A DNA stretch of 64,000 nucleotides from Chryseobacterium ginsenosidimutans (GTDB lineage Bacteria; Bacteroidota; Bacteroidia; Flavobacteriales; Weeksellaceae), in NCBI RefSeq assembly GCF_024807225.1, contig NZ_JANUCO010000001.1, forward strand, positions 2,108,001-2,172,000. Reading direction: 5' to 3'. Under the pieces are notes generated by a model that ran no database searches, was not told the origin of the DNA, and worked only from the letters and a program-made list of their open reading frames with translations. A program made the position numbers and the translations under genes. Within the stretch, counting starts at the first letter, position 1; each line of letters begins with the position of its first letter. Positions 52,870 to 60,339 of the stretch are shown here, piece by piece.

Positions 52870-53811
52870 ATGGAGCAAAACATTTTAGATTGTGTGATCG
52901 TTGGATCTGGACCTTCTGGTTTCACAGCGGCAATTTATGCAGCAAGAGCAGACTTAAAACCAGAATTATATACAGGTTTGGAGCCGGGTGGGCAATTAAC
53001 TACAACCACTGAAGTTGATAACTTCCCAGGATATCCGGCAGGAATTACAGGTCCTGAAATGATGATGGATTTGCAAAAACAAGCAGAAAGATTCGAGACA
53101 AAAGTGCATTACGAAATGATCACAAAAGTTGAATTTTCTAAAGAAGTTGGAGGTATTCACAAATTATACGCTGGAAATAAAGAGATTTTCGCTAAAACAG
53201 TGATTATTTCTACCGGTGCTACTGCAAAATATCTGGGTCTTGATGACGAGAAAAAATATAATGGAGGAGGAGTTTCTGCATGTGCGACTTGCGACGGATT
53301 TTTCTACAGAGGAAAAGATGTTGTGGTAGTTGGAGCAGGTGATACTGCGGCAGAAGAAGCAACTTATCTTGCAAAATTAGTAAATAAAGTGACGATGTTG
53401 GTGAGAAAAGGGGAGTTCAGAGCGTCAAAAGCAATGATTCACAGAGTTCAGAATACACCAAATATTGAAGTGAAATTTCACCATGAATTAATCGGAATTG
53501 AAGGTGAAAACAGCTTGGTAGAAAGAGCGGTTACGATTAACAACCAGACTCAGGAAAAATCTACAGTTGACGTACACGGAATTTTTATTGCTATTGGTCA
53601 CAAACCGAATACAGATATTTTCGTTGGTCAGATCGATTTAGACGAAAACGGATATATCGAAACTGAAAAAGGTTCTTCAAGAACAAATCTTCCGGGAGTT
53701 TTTGCTGCAGGAGATGTTCAGGATCATATCTACAGACAGGCGATTACGGCTGCAGGAAGCGGTTGTATGGCAGCAATGGATGCTGAAAAGTATTTGGCAG
53801 AATTACATTAA
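52870..53811 (+). CDS. trxB: Thioredoxin-disulfide reductase
   Basis: 313 residues. Flavoenzyme that reduces thioredoxin with NADPH. The FAD loop GSGPSGFTAAIYAARA (about 12-27), LEPGGQLTTTTEVDNFPG (about 37-54), redox-active CATC (about 139-142, in GVSACATCDGFF), the NADPH loop VVVGAGDTAAEEATYLAKL (about 152-170) and the terminal GVFAAGDVQDHIYRQAITAAGSGCMAAMDAEKYL are complete. Monocistronic with a terminator. Confidence 0.96.
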   Translation: MEQNILDCVIVGSGPSGFTAAIYAARADLKPELYTGLEPGGQLTTTTEVDNFPGYPAGITGPEMMMDLQKQAERFETKVHYEMITKVEFSKEVGGIHKLYAGNKEIFAKTVIISTGATAKYLGLDDEKKYNGGGVSACATCDGFFYRGKDVVVVGAGDTAAEEATYLAKLVNKVTMLVRKGEFRASKAMIHRVQNTPNIEVKFHHELIGIEGENSLVERAVTINNQTQEKSTVDVHGIFIAIGHKPNTDIFVGQIDLDENGYIETEKGSSRTNLPGVFAAGDVQDHIYRQAITAAGSGCMAAMDAEKYLAELH

Positions 53812-53833
53812 TTTTATTTAATTCAAAATATCA

Positions 53834-53858
53834 GACGCATCTTTCGGGGTGCGTTTTT
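53834..53858 (+). terminator. Terminator after trxB
   Basis: ACGCA pairs with TGCGT (with more weak pairs inside) and is followed by TTTTTT. It stands about 25 bases behind the stop. Confidence 0.75.
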
Positions 53859-53963
53859 TGTTTTTTATTTAAACTTTTTGTAGCATTCATCAAGGTTTTG
53901 AAAAATAAATAAACTGATTTTTAGCTTCTTATTAAGTTTTGTTAAAATTTGTATTAAAAATAT

Positions 53964-53994
53964 TTTGTCAGAATTGAAAAACATTATATATTTG
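53964..53994 (+). promoter_or_regulatory. Promoter of the tRNA-Ser gene
   Basis: TTTG (53964-53967), 19 bases, then TATATTTG (53987-53994): an exact match of the Bacteroidota consensus, with a start near 54000 and tRNA at 54029. Confidence 0.8.
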
Positions 53995-54028
53995 CACCAC
54001 TGAAAACAACGATACCATCGGAGTTTTT

Positions 54029-54113
54029 GGAGAGATGGCAGAGTGGTCGATTGCGATAGTCTTGAAAACTATTGACTGTAACAGGTCCGGGGGTTCGAAT
54101 CCCTCTCTCTCCG
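54029..54113 (+). tRNA. tRNA-Ser (anticodon UGA)
   Basis: 85-base class II tRNA with a long variable arm. The acceptor arm GGAGAGA pairs with TCTCTCC (54106-54112), discriminator G at 54113, no encoded CCA. The anticodon arm ATAGT-CTTGAAA-ACTAT (54056-54072) has anticodon TGA at 54063-54065. The T arm reads GGGGGTTCGAATCCCTC. It would decode UCA and other UCN codons. Confidence 0.96.
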
Positions 54114-54138
54114 CTGGTTGAAAAACTAAAATAAGCTA

Positions 54139-54173
54139 AAACGCTGTAAACATCAATGTTTACAGCGTTTTTT
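54139..54173 (+). terminator. Terminator after tRNA-Ser
   Basis: AACGCTGTAAAC pairs with GTTTACAGCGTT around six bases, followed by TTTTTG. Good stand-alone terminator, 26 bases behind the tRNA. Confidence 0.88.
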
Positions 54174-54730
54174 GTTTTACACTGGAGTCAAAAAAAATCA
54201 AAACAGGTCACGATTTATATGACCTTTAGTGATCCATCGTGAAAATTGGAAAATGGGTCATGAGAAATTCAGTAAAACCTCTTTACAACCAAATTTTGTA
54301 ACGATGATTACATCTTTTCTGTAAGGTTGTAATGCTTCTCAAGTACAAAATTCCTGCTTATGGTTCTATTAAAAGTAGTCAGATTGGTCATAGTTGTAGT
54401 CTAATTGTACGCGTGACGGGTGGGGTTGTCAGCGGTTGGATGTCTGACGTTTTTTTGAGATTTGATTAAAAAATGGGTATATTAAGAATAATGCTTTTTA
54501 GATGGTTACATACTTATAAATACCAAAAGAAGATTCTTCATTGTCTTTCATGAAAATTATAATCCTTCTTAATGATAGAGAAGAATTTTAGGAATATAAA
54601 CTATTTGATACAGCAAAGTTGGAGATCAAAGGGTTGAAACTTGTATCCGAATCGAGACTATTTGAAGGTGTATTGAGGATTGGTTTCCTTTAGCCAAAAA
54701 ATAATTTATTTCAACAGGTAGGAAATCTGT
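54174..54730. other. Gene-free stretch behind tRNA-Ser
   Basis: Nearly 560 bases without a plausible frame. It contains CACTGGAGTCAAAAAAAATCAAAAC at its start, TATGACCTTTAGTGATCC and GGGTCATGAGA direct-like parts, and a GC-richer GTACGCGTGACGGGTGGGG (about 54407). No integrase remnant, no repeat of the tRNA 3' end and no palindrome of the types seen elsewhere were recognised. Its texture differs from other gaps in the window. Confidence 0.5.
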
Positions 54731-55390
54731 TTACTCTGTTGGTATCTGTTTTACTTGAATGTTCCTGAAATCAATAGCAGAACCTTCATAATTTAATGAA
54801 ATCCTGCCTTCTACAGAAGATGCTTCCACACATTCGTTCACTAGTTTTTCATTCAAAAATTGGGTAATTTTTCCATTAACCGATTTGATCTTGATAGAGT
54901 TCCATTCGCCATAAGGCTTTTCATTTTCTGAGAATTTTGGAGAAGTAACACTTGCGCCTGGCTCAACCAGTTTTCCATTTACTTTTGCAGTAATCTGATC
55001 CATAAAGATGAAATCCCCTGTCGTATTTTCTTTGATTTGAAACTGAATTCCTTTAGGCCAGATCTTATCAGGTGAATCTGTAGGAATATTATACATGACG
55101 CCGCTGTTTTTCTTCCCTTTGCCTTTGTTATATTTCTCATCCATATTCCATCTGTATTCCAGAGAAAGTTCAAAATTCGTATAACTTTTTTTAGACATCA
55201 GATATCCGATATTTTCGCCATGCATTTTGATGATTCCATCAGAGAACTCATACACTTTTGAAGGTTCCTGTTTTTCAGAACTTGTTTTTATATAAGCATA
55301 CCAATCATTCTCAGAACAGATTTTTTGCTGAACACCACATGAATTTAAAATAAAAAGAAAGACAAATAAAAAAATATTTTTTTTAAGCAT
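54731..55390 (-). CDS. DUF1080-type (3-keto-disaccharide hydrolase family) lipoprotein
   Basis: 219 residues. Lipobox LNSCGVQQ (Cys18) at the end of the signal. The mature part is a jelly-roll of the DUF1080/LamG-like kind: IKMHGENIGYLMSKKSYTNFELSLEYRW (about 49-76), a GKKNSGVMYNIPTDSPDKIWPKGIQFQIKE stretch (about 92-121, typical of the family), GEWNSIKIKSVNGKITQFLNEKLV (about 155-178) and a final SAIDFRNIQVKQI. Relatives bind or cleave sugars; the substrate is unknown. Alone between gene-poor regions. Confidence 0.85.
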   Translation of the reverse strand: MLKKNIFLFVFLFILNSCGVQQKICSENDWYAYIKTSSEKQEPSKVYEFSDGIIKMHGENIGYLMSKKSYTNFELSLEYRWNMDEKYNKGKGKKNSGVMYNIPTDSPDKIWPKGIQFQIKENTTGDFIFMDQITAKVNGKLVEPGASVTSPKFSENEKPYGEWNSIKIKSVNGKITQFLNEKLVNECVEASSVEGRISLNYEGSAIDFRNIQVKQIPTE

Positions 55391-55802
55391 AAACGAAAAT
55401 TTAAAAGAACTTTATCAAAAGTTAAAAATAATACCGTAAAAGTAATTATTACATTTTGTATTTGAAGAAAAAAGAAGATAGGATGAGGCAAAATTTGCAT
55501 TGGTATGCGGAAAGTCGTCCCATTAGCTGTTAACGTAAGTATAAAAATATTCAATCATTGTCGGGTATTTTACTTTGCTGAATTATTTGCCTGTTCCAGC
55601 TATTATTCCTAAAGATTTTAGAGGTTTGTAGATATCAATCCTATTTTTTTAAGCTAATAATATTAAATATTTACTGGAATTAAAGTATATCTATTTAACC
55701 TGTTATTTTCTTAAACTAGTTCAAGTATATTTCTTGTATTTGTTTATTGAGTTTATGGCTTACTTATAATCAATTTTGCATAGAGTATTTAAATACTTAC
55801 GA
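55391..55802. other. Gap before the SnoaL/egt operon
   Basis: About 400 AT-rich bases. A frame on the minus strand shows no family. A TATAATCAATTTTGC segment near 55765 could be part of a promoter for the operon but does not fit the consensus. A TCAAGTATATTTCTTGTATTTG stretch (about 55722-55743) has two TTGTATT-like parts. Nothing else seen. Confidence 0.45.
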
Positions 55803-56231
55803 ATGAATGCAAACGAATTAATTTTAAATTTAGAAGTCATGAGCAATAACAAGAATTTAGTAGCAGAAGTTGTTGAAAATTATGCAGCTGCGATCAATGC
55901 AGGAGAGATTGATAAAATACGATCTTATTATTCAGAAAAAGGAATATTTATGCCTGAAGGTGTAAAAACATTGAAAAAGAATCAGATTGGAAATAAAAAG
56001 TTGCCGTTTTTTAAAGAAACAGATTTTAAAATTCAGTACAATGATATTAAAATTAAAGTGGATGACAACTATGCTTTTGTAGAAGCTGTTGCTCAAATTT
56101 CGGAAAATGATGTAACGGGATCTTCAAAGGTAGAAAAGAACAGTAGAGATTTTTTTGTTTTTCAAAAAGAAGGGACTGAATGGAAAATTCTTACCTATAT
56201 TTTTAATAATTTTCAAGATTCTAAAGTTTAA
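55803..56231 (+). CDS. SnoaL-like/DUF4440-type protein
   Basis: 142 residues from ATG 55803; an ATG at 55839 (start MSNNKNLVAEVVENYAAAIN) would give 130 and is a real alternative. NTF2-like cone fold: helix VAEVVENYAAAINAGEIDKIRSYYSEKGIFMPEG (about 20-54), then strands IQYNDIKIKVDDNYAFVEAVAQISEND and RDFFVFQKEGTEWKILTYIFNNF. Such domains work as enzymes on small ligands or as simple binders. It opens a six-gene plus-strand run with egtD and egtB, 14 bases before the oxidoreductase. Confidence 0.82.
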   Translation: MNANELILNLEVMSNNKNLVAEVVENYAAAINAGEIDKIRSYYSEKGIFMPEGVKTLKKNQIGNKKLPFFKETDFKIQYNDIKIKVDDNYAFVEAVAQISENDVTGSSKVEKNSRDFFVFQKEGTEWKILTYIFNNFQDSKV

Positions 56232-56245
56232 ACACCGATTTTATT

Positions 56246-57212
56246 ATGAAAGCAGTAGTTTTATACGAAGCAGGTAGCCCAGAGCATTTGTGTTTGGAAG
56301 AAAGAGAAATGCCTTCTCCTGAGGAAAATCAAGTACTCATCAAGGTGAAAGCTTTTGGATTGAACAGATCTGAAATAATGACCAGAAAAGGCTTGTCTCC
56401 CGATGTTCATTTTCCCAGAGTATTGGGAATTGAATGTGTTGGAGAGATTATTGAAGATCCTTCGGGAGAATTTAAGAAAGGGCAGAAAGTTGCAGCTTTT
56501 ATGGGCGGAATGGGACGTGATTTTGATGGCAGTTACGCAGAATATGCTGTTCTTCCAAAGTCTATTATTTCAACTTTTGAAAGCAATCTTCCGTGGGAAA
56601 TTCTTGGTGCTTTACCGGAAATGTTTCAAACGGTTTTTGGTTCGTTGCATTTAGCTTTAAAAATTAAGAAAGAAGAAACTCTGCTCATTCGCGGCGGAAC
56701 TTCTTCGATAGGTCTTTTGGCAGCTCAGTTGGCAAAATCAGAAGGTGTAAAAGTGGTTTCAACAACCAGAAATATCAATAAAAAAGAACTTTTGCTTGAG
56801 AACGGAGTAGATTTGGTTGTAATTGATGACGGAAATATTTCTCAGCAAATCGAGGATCAACAGATTAAAATAGATAAAGTTCTTGAGCTTGTAGGAAACT
56901 TCTACATTGAAGGACTCTTTGGCAACAATCTCAGCTGACGGAATTGTCTGCATGACGGGTATGCTTTCTGAACAATGGTCTATCAAAGATTTTGCGCCGA
57001 TGGATTATATTCCTGCAGGTGCTTATCTTACGGTTTATGACAGTGGAGCGATGCGTGTCGATAGTCGATATTTTCAGGAATTTATAGATAAAGTTGAAAA
57101 AAAAGAAATCAATCCAAAGATCAAACGTATCTTCAAATTAGATGAAATTGTCGCAGCGCATCAGATGATGGAGAGCAATGAAGGTGGCGGCAAGATAGTT
57201 GTATTGACTTAA
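56246..57212 (+). pseudogene. Zinc-free alcohol dehydrogenase/quinone oxidoreductase-like gene, frameshifted
   Basis: An MDR-family reductase of about 321 residues when joined. Signs: MKAVVLYEAGSPEHLCLEE (1-19), FGLNRSEIMTRKG (about 37-49), the NAD(P) loop LLIRGGTSSIGLLAAQLAKSEG (about 147-168). One extra A in the AAA at 56896-56898 shifts the frame after LELVG and stops at 56938, whereas the next frame goes on with TSTLKDSLATISADG to 57212 and ends IVVLT, as the family does. It lies in the egt operon, 18 bases before egtD. Possible reductive role on an ergothioneine-related product, or plain coexpression. Confidence 0.9.
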
Positions 57213-57230
57213 TCCGAAAATTAATATCTC

Positions 57231-58214
57231 ATGAATTTACAATTAGTTTCAAATCACAAGATAGAAAATTCACAGACCGATAATTTCCATTCGGATATTG
57301 TGGAGGGGTTAAAAAGTACTCCGAAAAAACTACACTCAAAATATTTTTATGACAAGGCAGGTGACAGACTTTTCCAGCAGATTATGGCAATGCCCGAATA
57401 TTATTTGACCAATTGCGAGCTGGATATCTTTAAAAATAAAACGCAGGAAATAACTGATGCAATTACATTTGATGATTCGCCGTTTGATTTGATAGAATTG
57501 GGCGCTGGTGATGCAATGAAATCATCATTTTTGCTAAAAAATCTTACTGATAATCAAATTGATTTTACCTATATGCCAATCGATATTTCGGGTAATATCT
57601 TGTCTGTTCTTAATGAAAAACTGAACAACGAAATTCCCGAACTTGAAATTGTATCTTTAGAGGGTGAATATTTTGATATGCTCGACAAAGCAACTTCAAT
57701 TTCTAACAGAAGAAAAGTAGTTCTTTTTTTAGGCGGAAATATTGGGAATATGGATATGGAAGAATCCTATCATTTCTGCAATGAACTCAGAAGAAAACTC
57801 AATCGGGGAGATATTCTTCTCGTCGGTTTTGATTTAAAAAAGAATCCACATACGATATTAAATGCCTATAATGATGCTGCAGGAATCACTTCATCATTCA
57901 ATTTAAATCTTTTAGTAAGAATGAATCGCGAACTGGAAGCTGATTTTGATGTTTTGAATTATCAGCATTATCAGACTTACGATCCTGTTTCAGGTGCTTG
58001 TAAAAGTTATTTGATAAGTCTCGCAGAGCAAAATGTACACATCGGCAATGAAGTTTTCCACTTTGAAGAAAATGAAGTGATTGATATGGAGATCTCCCAA
58101 AAATTTTCAAAAAAAAATATTAGAAATATGGCCAATAATTCAGGATTTCATATTTTAAACGAAATTTCAGATTCCAAAAATTGGTTTGTAGACTCTATTT
58201 GGCAAGTTGTCTAA
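57231..58214 (+). CDS. egtD: L-histidine N-alpha-trimethyltransferase EgtD
   Basis: 327 residues. Adds three methyls to the amino group of histidine with SAM to give hercynine, first step to ergothioneine. Family marks: SKYFYDKAGDRLFQQIMAMPEYYLTNCEL (36-64), SAM loop ELGAGDAMKSSFLL (89-102), FLGGNIGNMDMEE (167-179), and the histidine-binding set Tyr57/58, Asn170, Tyr213, Glu287 and Ser289 (MEIS), which correspond to the known residues of the mycobacterial enzyme as I recall them. Length is normal. egtB follows by 17 bases. Confidence 0.94.
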   Translation: MNLQLVSNHKIENSQTDNFHSDIVEGLKSTPKKLHSKYFYDKAGDRLFQQIMAMPEYYLTNCELDIFKNKTQEITDAITFDDSPFDLIELGAGDAMKSSFLLKNLTDNQIDFTYMPIDISGNILSVLNEKLNNEIPELEIVSLEGEYFDMLDKATSISNRRKVVLFLGGNIGNMDMEESYHFCNELRRKLNRGDILLVGFDLKKNPHTILNAYNDAAGITSSFNLNLLVRMNRELEADFDVLNYQHYQTYDPVSGACKSYLISLAEQNVHIGNEVFHFEENEVIDMEISQKFSKKNIRNMANNSGFHILNEISDSKNWFVDSIWQVV

Positions 58215-58231
58215 TTTTAAAATTAATTCAA

Positions 58232-59425
58232 ATGAAAACAAATTCAACTATTATTACTGATAAAATTCATCACAAAAATTGGGCAAAACGCTACTCGCAA
58301 ATTCGTCAGCATTCCGTTGATATTTGTGAACCTTTGGAAATTGAGGATTACGTTGTACAGCCAATCGTAGATGTAAGTCCGCCGAAATGGCATTTGGGAC
58401 ATACGACGTGGTTTTTTGAAACTTTTATTCTCATTCCAAATATTCCGGATTATCAAGTTTTTGATGCACAGTATAATTTTGTGTTCAACAGTTATTACGA
58501 AACGGTAGGAATGAGAGTAATCCGTACTGACAGAGGAAATCTGAGTCGTCCGTCAGTTTCGGATATTTACAAATACAGAAAATATGTTGATGAAAAAATG
58601 CAGGATTTTCTTCAAAGTGATTTGATGAATGAAAGTATTGAATCTTTATTGGAATTAGGTCTTAATCACGAACAGCAGCATCAGGAATTATTGATAACCG
58701 ATATTAAATATATTTTAGGTCACAATCCGCTTTTTCCTGTTTATAAAAAAGAAATTACCCAACAAAATGAGATTGAAAGTCATTCAGAAATGATTCAATT
58801 TAATGAAGGAATTTATGAAATTGGTTTTGAAGGCGAAGGTTTTTGTTTTGATAACGAATTGGGAAGACATAAAGTGTATTTAAATGATTTCGAAATTTCA
58901 AATCAATTGGTTACCAACGGAGAATATTTGGAATTTATGAAAGCTGAAGGCTATTCAGATTTCAGACATTGGCACGCCGAAGGTTGGGATTGGGTAAAAC
59001 AGAATCAGGCAAAATCTCCATTATATTGGCATTTTATCGATGGAAAATGGATGAATTATACGCTAAATGGGTTACAGGAAATCAATCGTAACGAACCGCT
59101 TTGTCACATCAATTTCTTCGAAGCTTCCGCTTTTGCATCGTGGAAAGAAATGCGTTTGCCAACCGAAGCAGAATGGGAAGTTGCATCTAATCATTTCGAT
59201 TGGGGAAAACGCTGGGAATGGACGAACTCTGCGTATTTGCCATATCCCGGATTTAAAAAAGAAGCCGGCGCAGTTGGTGAATATAACGGGAAATTTATGG
59301 TCAATCAGACCGTTCTTCGTGGTGCTTCAGAAGCAACGCCTGTCAGTCACAGCAGAAATACGTATCGTAATTTTTTCCCGACCAACTTACAATGGCAATT
59401 CACAGGAATCCGTTTGGCTAAATAA
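58232..59425 (+). CDS. egtB: Hercynine sulfoxide synthase EgtB
   Basis: 397 residues from ATG 58232; the longer frame to 58181 uses the end of egtD. Non-haem iron enzyme that joins hercynine with cysteine or gamma-glutamylcysteine with oxygen. The DinB domain carries the three iron histidines (His57 in HLGH, and HEQQH at 146-150). The FGE-type C-terminal domain shows RLPTEAEWEVA and RGASEATPVSHSRNTYRNFFPTNLQWQFTGIRLA. No egtA or egtC is present, so the direct-cysteine type is likelier. egtE is also missing here; the C-S lyase step must come from elsewhere. The ATPase gene follows by 5 bases. Confidence 0.93.
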   Translation: MKTNSTIITDKIHHKNWAKRYSQIRQHSVDICEPLEIEDYVVQPIVDVSPPKWHLGHTTWFFETFILIPNIPDYQVFDAQYNFVFNSYYETVGMRVIRTDRGNLSRPSVSDIYKYRKYVDEKMQDFLQSDLMNESIESLLELGLNHEQQHQELLITDIKYILGHNPLFPVYKKEITQQNEIESHSEMIQFNEGIYEIGFEGEGFCFDNELGRHKVYLNDFEISNQLVTNGEYLEFMKAEGYSDFRHWHAEGWDWVKQNQAKSPLYWHFIDGKWMNYTLNGLQEINRNEPLCHINFFEASAFASWKEMRLPTEAEWEVASNHFDWGKRWEWTNSAYLPYPGFKKEAGAVGEYNGKFMVNQTVLRGASEATPVSHSRNTYRNFFPTNLQWQFTGIRLAK

Positions 59426-59430
59426 TTTCT

Positions 59431-60339
59431 ATGATAAAAGTTGAATCGGTTTCAAAACATTTTGGCGGAAGACCCGCAGTTGATGATATTTCCTTTCAGG
59501 CAAATGATAAGGAAATTTTGGTGCTTTTGGGAACCAGCGGTTGCGGAAAAACGACAACCCTGAAAATGATTAACCGACTGATAGAAGCTGATTCCGGAAA
59601 TATACTGATCGACGGGAAAAATATCCGTGACCAGAAAGTAGAAAACCTAAGAATGGGAATTGGTTTCGTAATGCAGAATTCCGGATTGTTTCCACATTAT
59701 ACAATTAAAGAAAACATAGCAACTGTTCCAAAACTGCTGAAATGGGATAAAAAGAAAACCGAAAACCGAACTGAAGAACTGTTAAGCAAGCTCAATCTTT
59801 CAACAGATATTCTTTCCCGTTTTCCCAATGAATTAAGCGGCGGTCAACAGCAAAGGGTAGGAATTGCAAGAGCGTTGATCGCAAATTCTCCGATTTTGTT
59901 GATGGATGAGCCTTTTGGCGCTTTGGATAATATCACCAAAGCCGATATTCATTCAGAATTCAAATCTCTGGAGGAATTAAAAAATAAAACGATCATTCTG
60001 GTCACACACGATGTACAAGAAGCTTTTGAATTGGGACACAGAATCTGTTTGATGGATAAAGGAAAAATTATCCAAACCGGAACGCCAAAGGAAATGCTTT
60101 ATCAGCCGAAAAATGATTTTGTTAAAGAGTTTTTTGCTGCAAACCGATTGTTGCTGGAATATAAAGTCACTATTTTAAAAGATCTTTCCCCGTTTCTTTC
60201 TGATGTTGAAATTGATTTTCCTGAAGATTCTACTGTTTGGAATATCTTACAAAAGTTAAGTTCAGACCAGCAAAATACAGCTCATTACGAGAAGATAACG
60301 AAGGCATTTAACGATTACCGAAAATTACAGATCGTATGA
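59431..60339 (+). CDS. egtV: ABC ATPase of the OpuCA/EgtV type
   Basis: 302 residues. Walker A GTSGCGKTTTLKMI (34-47), Q-loop GFVMQNSGLFPHYTIKENIA, signature LSGGQQQRVGIARALI (about 132-147), Walker B ILLMDEPFGALDNITK and H-loop VTHDVQEAFELGH. The C-terminal 60 residues are a small non-CBS domain. It energises the importer whose membrane-binding fusion starts 4 bases before its stop. The OpuC family imports betaine, choline and the like; its EgtV branch imports ergothioneine. Position behind egtDB makes the latter likely, but the symbol is inferred from place. Confidence 0.83.
   Translation: MIKVESVSKHFGGRPAVDDISFQANDKEILVLLGTSGCGKTTTLKMINRLIEADSGNILIDGKNIRDQKVENLRMGIGFVMQNSGLFPHYTIKENIATVPKLLKWDKKKTENRTEELLSKLNLSTDILSRFPNELSGGQQQRVGIARALIANSPILLMDEPFGALDNITKADIHSEFKSLEELKNKTIILVTHDVQEAFELGHRICLMDKGKIIQTGTPKEMLYQPKNDFVKEFFAANRLLLEYKVTILKDLSPFLSDVEIDFPEDSTVWNILQKLSSDQQNTAHYEKITKAFNDYRKLQIV

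Noticed and set aside
54029..57212. Integrative element at tRNA-Ser
   Set aside because: No integrase, no second copy of the tRNA end and no typical element genes were found; only an odd-looking gap remains.
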